A program made the position numbers and the translations under genes. Shown here one piece after another: positions 57,066-64,000 of a stretch of 64,000 nucleotides of DNA (the first letter of the stretch is position 1; the number at the start of each line of letters is the position of its first letter). Below the pieces are notes generated by a model. That model saw nothing but the letters and a program-made list of their open reading frames with translations. It was not told the DNA's origin and did not search any database. The DNA is from Siphonodentalium dalli (lineage: Eukaryota; Mollusca; Scaphopoda; Gadilida; Siphonodentaliidae), in NCBI GenBank assembly GCA_032622095.1, contig CP136068.1:135975989-136039988 (forward strand), in the 5' to 3' direction.

Positions 57066-57939
57066 CGTGGACGGGTCATCCAGTGCCGAGTGCGCTCAAT
57101 TTGTAAACAAAGATTTGTCAATAGTCGTTTTGGTCAAACTATCCCTTTTCAGACCGGGAAAGCGGATCCGAATAGTAGCTAAGATGTATTTAGATAGAAT
57201 TATCAAAAGGATTTGACCGATTAGTGTACATTTTAAGAGAATAGAGTGGATAAATATTGGTGAGATTTTCACAAAAACACGCCGATTCGGCAATGACTGT
57301 ACTTGCAGACGAGCGCTCGTTAATTTTCATGCCAAGAAATGCAGGCGTCAAACTCATCTTTTTGGAAGGTTAATCCGATATACACATATTGAAATAATCC
57401 TTCCAGAACACCTTCCAAGATATAGAAGAATATTTTAATAGATTAGGACGCCAAAACAGTCGTGATGAAAGAATTAAAATGCACATCGCCTCCGCTTCGA
57501 TTATCACCGCGGAGACCGCTATCGGCAATTGGAATTCTAATGACGTCATTTGCGTTGCTTACCAACCTTAACCCTTTCCGCTCTCAACGACATTTCAATT
57601 GGTTGAAATTAAAAAGTTCTCAAGTTCTAGCTCAACCTGAATCTAGTTACTCAATTGGTAGAAATACCTTAGCAGTAATTCTTAGTTTTATAAGTCATAA
57701 CTCTAATTTCATTAATGATACGAGCTCAACATCATAATATGTCACTGTTTATGGCGGTGTTATCCAAAATTGTGCTTTGATAATTATTATAATTTTATTT
57801 TGCGATCAAACGTCAGTGCAGCTCAGCAGAAACGCATAGGCACTAGTTCAATTCAGCAGAAACGCATGAGTCCTACGATTATAGTACACCCACTGGACGC
57901 GCTTCGCGCGTCGGGCAGTGTGTGAATAATGCTAACGCC
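57066..57939. other. Intergenic, no gene seen
   Basis: Contains a perfect CRE palindrome TGACGTCA at 57540-57547 and a small GC hairpin GACGCGCTTCGCGCGTC at 57897-57913. No gene recognised. Confidence 0.45.
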
Positions 57940-58260
57940 AGTCAACTATAGTATAAAATTGCCCAAAACCTGTTATTTATCAACATTTTGTTCAACGAAA
58001 TTTTGCCGGTTTGTCAAATATTTGACACAAAAAAGCCACTTGATATTAGAGTTATCCATCTTCATCTGCAATTTGGTCAGAGAAATTCCTCTCGTCGACT
58101 GCTTACTGGGCCATTTAAATTAAAATAGATTTCAAACATCGATATCTAATCACTCCGAGCGTTGATGGGTAGGTTCCGTGACTCCAATCAAATATTTTTT
58201 ACCCCCGAAGCCTTAAGAAATAGTAATTTATGAGGGTCTGATCGGTTTGAGTACCTTTAA
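57940..58260. mobile_element. AGGTACTCAATC MITE (member 4, left end lost)
   Basis: Right end TCGGTTTGAGTACCTTTAA. The interior matches the reverse complement of 11960-12270 (TTGCCCAAAACCTGTTATTT, TTGACACAAAAAAGCCACTT, GAGTTATCCATCTTCATC). Confidence 0.85.
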
Positions 58261-59841
58261 CTGATGGGCATATCTTTCAAAATGTATAAATTACAATATT
58301 TTTATTCTTATTTTCTTCGAAATGTATAAGTTTCATTGTTTTAAACACGAATAAATTACTTCATTTTTAAAAGATATTGGTCTGAATATTCACAGTTTAT
58401 TTCCGAGTCCGATTTGCATGATTGGTATTTATCGGCATGGCTATTTAAAACATTTCACACAAAAAGTTCAACCTTGTACCTGCCCTTGTTTTCCTGACCC
58501 ACCTGCTTGTGAACAACAATCATTTTGTAATGCAATCTGCAACTGGCATACATTGATACAAGTTTCTATCTGAGTGCTAACAAAGTAAAGCATGTATACT
58601 ATATTCCGTTCCATTGTAAACATACATGTATTTATCATAACTAAATGTGTCTATATATTTTGTGACTCATGCATGTCATATATTTTATTTCAAATATTGA
58701 ACGTATTGTTATTTCGGGTCAGGTTGTCCAGGGACGATCGATTGGGTCGGGTTGCCACTTGGTCGGATGGTCATGTTCCCTTTTGATTGAGGAAGTTCCA
58801 ATGAGCAACATTTCGCATCTACGAAAGTATATACCCAGCAACAAATGGCTACCGAAGAAGCGAAAGAAGACCAAATGTACAACACACAGACCCCCCATGA
58901 TAACTTTGGAATACAATGTATATTCAAATTCGGGGGTGTTGTTGGATCCCAATTCTCAATAAATACGTATACCATCCTCTGGTGTCGGTATATAATTTGT
59001 TGATAAGGATTATCTGAGTTTGATGATATACACTTGTATAAATATAGATCTATATTTATGGAATGAATGCGTCGTAGGGTTTATATCCCCAAACTATGGC
59101 TGAATTGTCGTTCTCCCATGTAATGTTTCGGGAATATGTTAACACAATTATGTTGCCAAATTGGCATTTGTTTTACCATTGTGTTAGGCAAATCTCGTGT
59201 ATAGTTGATGTGATTTCAAAGCTGTTGCTTGGTTAATGCATTTTTTAGACACTATAGTTGCGTTGAAGTTGACTCTCGCGACATTTTTTTTTTATTGCCC
59301 TGCCTTTATTTGCAATTTTGGGGAATCTGAAGAATTCGATCGGGTCTAATTTCTCGACTAAACACTCCTGCAATGGTGACATGGAAAGGCGACGGAGACC
59401 GCCATTGTTATTTTGACGTGTTCTACAAAAGAGACTAGTCCATCTTGGTCAAAAAACTAAAATTCCAGTTTCATCGAACTTTGGTAAAAAAAAAGAGTCA
59501 CAATTTGCGAACCTGGGCACACAAAATTCCCAAAATCATGCAAGTGAAAACGGCAAATTCAGCAAACTATGTATAATCAGAATGGAATTTAGCAATTGGT
59601 TTGTTACTATTAAGCTGCGAAACGTACGTGGACTCTATAATAAAGGACCCAGTTGTGTTTCTTATCAATTGATTATACACAAGACTGTCTATCGCGTTCC
59701 CTATCAGACGATACGATATGCATGTGCTGTCCGATACTTTCCAGATTTCGACGCATAAGTCCCAGCTGTGTCCAGATAAGACATACTATACTTTTGTTGA
59801 ACCCACTTTCCAGTTAAGCAGGAATATAAAGCGTTCGCGTA
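58261..59841. other. Upstream region of the bHLH gene
   Basis: No gene seen in 58261-59600. Close to the start codon are E-boxes CATGTG (59721) and CAGCTG (59763), two TTTCC motifs (59739, 59808) and TATAAAG at about 59825. The TATA-like site is only ~17 bp before the ATG, so it is unlikely to be the promoter for this start unless the true start lies further in. Confidence 0.4.
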
Positions 59842-60435
59842 ATGAATTTTGACCCAGCATTATACACGAACATAGACGATGATTTTCTTGATTTTTACGA
59901 TCCTTTAGAGTTCATCGATGAATTGGAGAATTATTCTGGAGATTCGGACGATGATATTGACGGGGCACATGAGAAATACTTGTCCAACGTCACCACGGGA
60001 CGAAATCCAAAGAGAGTACAACAGAGACGGGCCGCAAACATGCGGGAACGGAGGCGGATGAAATCCATTAACGATGCTTTTGATCATCTTCGTATGTGCA
60101 TCCCGATTGACGCATGCGTAGAAAGACGTGTATCAAAGGTTGACACACTACGTCTGGCGATTCGATACATAGCATACCTATCGGATTTACTGAACGCATC
60201 CGATGATATTCAATACAAGCAGAGGTTCTTGCGGAGAGCGTCTGCTGAAGAAAAAGTTTTGCTGCGCTGTAGGATTTACGGTAATTATTGTCATGATTTA
60301 TACGCAGAAAATCGGTTGAATACCACCTTAAACCGACTTTCACATGAGCATTTTCGCAACCGAAGCAGGGGGTTTCAGATACGAGTCACTGCGACTGATT
60401 TGATCGTTATCCCATGCATGGTTGTTGGATACTAA
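59842..60435 (+). CDS. bHLH transcription factor, Ptf1a/Fer family
   Basis: Predicted nuclear regulator of cell fate, 197 residues, single exon as seen. The acidic N-terminus ([23 protein letters not shown]) could activate. The bHLH spans about residues 54-112: basic region [19 protein letters not shown], then helix 1, a short loop ending RRVSKVDTL, then helix 2 [15 protein letters not shown]. NxRERRRMxSINDAF and [10 protein letters not shown] are hallmarks of Ptf1a and its insect relative Fer1; Fer3 and Twist types differ here. The loop (PIDACVERR) is changed from the usual PTLPYEKR, and no tryptophan motif for binding RBPJ is visible at the C-terminus, which instead reads [15 protein letters not shown]. 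Either a further exon carries it or this is a divergent paralogue. It starts at the first ATG, after GCGTA. Confidence 0.88.
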   Translation: MNFDPALYTNIDDDFLDFYDPLEFIDELENYSGDSDDDIDGAHEKYLSNVTTGRNPKRVQQRRAANMRERRRMKSINDAFDHLRMCIPIDACVERRVSKVDTLRLAIRYIAYLSDLLNASDDIQYKQRFLRRASAEEKVLLRCRIYGNYCHDLYAENRLNTTLNRLSHEHFRNRSRGFQIRVTATDLIVIPCMVVGY

Positions 60436-61886
60436 GCATAGCCGTATGGGCTCCCGAATGTTTAGGGGGCTGAAAGTTTATGCCCAAATTTGTTTACATG
60501 ATATATTCATGGTTGTAACACAGTTTAAAAAAAATAGAATATACCATGTATATACACAGAAATATAACAAAAATAGATTAAAATTAACATTAAATATGTA
60601 TAATTCTGACAGAATCGATTTTTGGTAAAGATATCGCAGTAAAGCTAACCCTACCTATCCTATCCTCGCTGGTTTCACCACAAGTCAGATTCCTTTGGTC
60701 GAAAAAAAAATGGTTGCGCAATTTCGGATGGTAAACACGACATGTGAACGGTTTCTGTATCAACAATGTCAATAGCGTATCTACTGTCAGAGTCTACCTG
60801 TGTCCAGTTGAAATTTTAGTGGAAAAAGTGCTTCTGGAATGTTTTAAGAATTTAAAGAGCGTTTACTTATTATTCAAATATTATTCCGCATAATTAACCC
60901 CTTCTGTTTGACTGTGCGAGTTGAAATTAACAAAAGTTTCAAATATCTACTTCCAGTCTGACATTTTAGTGCAAACAAGTTTTTTTGGACGGTTTTAATA
61001 ATTTAAAGAGCGTTTCCTGGTTACAAAAAAATATAAACTAACACGATTAGCCTTATCATGAATTGTGCAAGTTGAAATTTGGCACATATATCAAGTATGA
61101 TTCTGAAATGTAATTTTGAGAACGTTGTGTCATCATATAAGTCTCCTCGGGTACAGAACTACAGTTGCGATCAAAACTTAACATTGAACCCTATGGAGAG
61201 TTTGACAATTTACTCAAATGTTCACAGTGATGTCACTTAATGACTATCATATATGCATGGCTCTTCCGTGTAATCTACTGTAACTATATGAGATTTTCCA
61301 AAAGTAACGCGCAATATAGTCAGGCCACCAGATACAGCAATTGATCGAATGTGGTTCACATCAATCATATACATCACAATCACGTGCTTCAGTGATAATG
61401 TCAACTATTCTACAAATGTAATGTTTATCAAGAATAAGGTTTCAGGATGTCGTTTTAAATTGTTTTATTGTGTTTTTTCATCAATTGACAAAATTAATGT
61501 TTAATGCCAAGACGAAGTACATGTACCGAATAATAAGGAGTTGTCACAGTGTCAGTAACACATCTGTAAGTCATATTGGAACAAACGTCGCACTATCGAC
61601 AACTCGAATTCATTTCGAATTAGACTCGAGTTTAATTCTAAATTCGTATGTTGAAAGAAACGTCGCATTTAATTCAAGAAGAATCTAAATGATTTCTTAA
61701 AAGGTCACAAAGCGTTCATGAGGGTTTTTGGTCAAAACGGCTAAAATATGAAGTTATACTGTATAATACATCAATTGAACATTTATTCAAATACATGTAA
61801 ACAATTTCTCTATATAAATCAATTCTAAAACGTAAAATTTAGTGAGAAAATGTGGCTTTTGACTTCCAAGCTACGAAAGACACTTG
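60436..61886. other. Intergenic with one weak repeat pair
   Basis: AATTTAAAGAGCGTTT occurs in similar context at about 60848 and 61001 (each after ...AGTG-AAA-AAGT...GG-A-TGTTTTAA), a ~153-bp diverged duplication. No gene. No clear AATAAA right after the bHLH stop. Confidence 0.5.
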
Positions 61887-62286
61887 TTAACCCTTTACCC
61901 AACAAACCGGCCAAAACCGGCCAAATAAAGCTTCAACAGCCTAAAATATCTTCGGTCTGTCTCAATAGAACCATACAAATATGGGTATCATTGGAACCGG
62001 CTCATTGACCACATTGTGATGGTTACAGTTATGCCCTGTGCCAATGCATTCTCTTATATATGCGAGTCGACCATAGGTCGCCTCGCATATATAAGAGAAT
62101 GCATTGGCCTAAAAAAAATCTTTTTTTAACACTTTTTACCATTTTTTCTTACATTCTTTAACAATTTTATAATTTTTAATGTGTTAAGCCAATGCATTCT
62201 CTTATATATGCGAGGCGACCTATGGTCGACTCGCATATATAAGAGAATGCATTGGCACAGGGTCGTTCTGTTGGGTAAAGGGTTAA
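61887..62286. mobile_element. 400-bp TTAA MITE, CCCTTTACCCAACA ends (copy 2)
   Basis: Same ends, same hairpins and same interior as 45283-45681; I count roughly ten base differences. TTAA at both borders. Confidence 0.95.
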
Positions 62287-64000
62287 TTATATATTTTGAG
62301 GAGTGGATATTATTGGTTTTATATCGCTATTTCTGATGTCGGACATGATTCTATATGTGGTATTTTGCTCTCAACTTGTGAATGTCTGAAAGAAATCAGG
62401 TCTAGTTTTTTAAATACTAAACGTTGTGCATGTTTAGCAATTTAATAGCAAGTCGATGTCAACGCGGGATAACAGGGATATATAACTAAAGGGTCTCCAT
62501 CGGCCCCGAGATACATGTTTCACAAACTAAAATAACATCTCAGTCAACACAACAAATCACTCTCCCAAATCCTTTGCCACAGGAATATAAATAAATTGCC
62601 AGTGTAAATAGGCAAGACATATCTGAACAAAAGAGAACATTTATTTATAGACAGATATGTGCATTATGTACTTGGTCTTATATATAGCACAATGTTCACA
62701 TTAAGATGTAAATGACACATGCAGTGCGTGAACAAAGCTTTAAAAAGACTTGCATGCATACGAATCACGATTAATAGGATAGAATAATGACACTTGTCAC
62801 TTTCACCATGTCTACTACAAAATAAAAAGTCATAATATATGTATATGCACGTGTAGACCGGCCCCCAGATGAGGGTAGTGTCACACAAAAGGGTAGAAAT
62901 TTTGACGCTATCTCCAATTATCCTTGCCCCATGGGGGTTCCAAAACACTGAGGTATCCAGGGCGGAGCAGGTGGAAAATATATATTTTTTGACCTTTTCG
63001 GTGTTTTTGACCTGCAAATTTCAGTATAATCAGGAAAACCAATAAAATAAGCCAAATGTTAAATTATATATACTTGAATATCATATACTTATTCTATCTG
63101 GGTTGCTTAACATTTATAATGTGCAAAAAGTTATATTATTCAACAATTTTTGTGAACAATTCACGAAAATGCCAAAACAATGCATAAATTGCAGTGCTTT
63201 TTCAAAAAAGTTTTCCAGAAGATTTCCTATAAATTTTTCATTTTTTGGTATAAAGTTCTGAGTGGTGCATCAAAATTTTCAGCATTATATACCTGATTTA
63301 TTAATATCAACTTCACCAGCAATGATTTCCAACAAGCCGAGATATTTCCAAAAACTTAACACACCCCCTTAAAACTGATTTTCTATCTGAAAATACCTGT
63401 CAAGTCAGAATAGCCCGTTTTCGTTCCATTTTGTTAACCAATTCAGAGTCTTATCATATATCATGGAATTAACATGTATCTCAGGAGGTTTATGTTATGG
63501 TAGAGTCTATGTTTGTTTAAATTTTGATTTTTTGGGGGTAAATTAGCTAAAAAATTTATTATTTTTAAGTGAAAAATTTCTGAAAAATTCCCATGACTTT
63601 GTCAGTTTTATGGATACAGCTGCACAACATGCACCACAATGAGCATAAATTCTTCCCCAATATCAGACATGAAATGCTATAATCATGTACCAGACCATAA
63701 TTAAGAGATAAAGTAAAACTTAACCCTACCCCAAGATAGTGTTCTCAACGCTTTCAATTTTATGCTATACTAAACTCGAAAGGTCGTTCATACTAGTTGA
63801 TATAATTCATATCATAAATTGCAATAGTTCTGCCCACGGATTATGCAATCTCATCTTCACCGTCACTGTCAATTTAATCAAATGTGATGGTAACAGTCAA
63901 TAGAATTTCTGTGCAACATCTTACAACTCAGGCTGCCTATCAGCCGTCCATCCATGAAGTGCTACACCGGGAGTGGTTGATTTGGCAACGGTTGCAAGTC
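62287..64000. other. Intergenic, no gene seen
   Basis: AT-rich throughout. The minus ORF at 62664-63017 has no recognisable feature and I do not call it. No repeat structure seen. Confidence 0.4.

Noticed and set aside
57540-57547. Single perfect CRE TGACGTCA
   Set aside because: One 8-mer in 64 kb is close to chance, with no gene nearby to regulate.
59825-59831. TATAAAG as promoter of the bHLH gene
   Set aside because: Only ~17 bp before the ATG, so transcription would begin inside the coding region. Listed as a motif only.
62664-63017. 117-codon minus ORF
   Set aside because: No domain, no splice context, AT-rich surroundings, no repeat relationship.

Overview
This is animal nuclear DNA. 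It is AT-rich and gene-poor, its genes are far apart, there are splice-acceptor-like sites, and most of the sequence is LTR, LINE and MITE-type repeat. The two C2H2 zinc-finger genes, an MPDU1 gene and a Ptf1a/Fer-type bHLH gene point to an invertebrate metazoan, probably a bilaterian. The long minisatellite-bearing foldback repeats are of a kind common in marine invertebrates, but the phylum cannot be fixed from the sequence alone.

Layout. (1) 1-~8.8 kb: the 3' three quarters of an envelope-bearing Ty3/gypsy retroelement (errantivirus-like). It has an open pol frame running off the left edge, a fusion-protein-like env opened by a splice acceptor, and, four bases after env, a small SGNH/GDSL-hydrolase-like ORF. 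A long 3' noncoding region follows, then a probable 3' LTR with TATA, initiator and polyadenylation signals. (2) 9-12.4 kb: a 30-bp minisatellite, a 2-kb foldback element filled with ~160-bp repeats, and a TTAA-flanked MITE. (3) 12.9-14.6 kb: a C2H2 zinc-finger exon. (4) 15-27.4 kb: repeats, and two copies of a segmental duplication (A at 18.0-19.4 kb, B at 23.8-26.8 kb). Copy B contains the 3' end of a complete, intronless MPDU1 gene (minus strand). Copy A contains only its last ~46 codons, as a pseudogene fragment. (5) 27.4-34.2 kb: no host gene seen; diverged tandem repeats, a 1-kb foldback, a perfect 120-bp palindrome flanked by an 8-bp repeat, and a GC-rich TIR element. (6) 34.3-35.4 kb: a second, nine-finger C2H2 gene (minus). 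(7) 35.5-44 kb: decayed LINE pieces (PHD finger, endonuclease, RT, ORF1 zinc knuckle), a fourfold GTGATTCCGTCACG motif and a TA microsatellite. (8) 44-59.7 kb: several MITE families, some sharing one hairpin module, recent tandem duplications and an array of CTTAAG-centred palindromes. (9) 59.8-60.4 kb: a Ptf1a/Fer-like bHLH gene. (10) 60.4-64 kb: no gene, but a second near-identical 400-bp TTAA MITE.

How the parts relate. The retroelement is the only multi-gene unit: pol supplies RT, RNase H and integrase, env would supply a class I-type fusion glycoprotein, and the added SGNH ORF may be an accessory esterase; that arrangement is the most interesting thing here. The host genes (two zinc-finger regulators, a bHLH regulator, and an ER membrane protein for dolichol-linked sugars) show no functional link to each other.

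Limits. Everything was read by eye. Repeat boundaries are good to a few bases where a TIR or target duplication is visible and approximate elsewhere. No alignment or database search was run.
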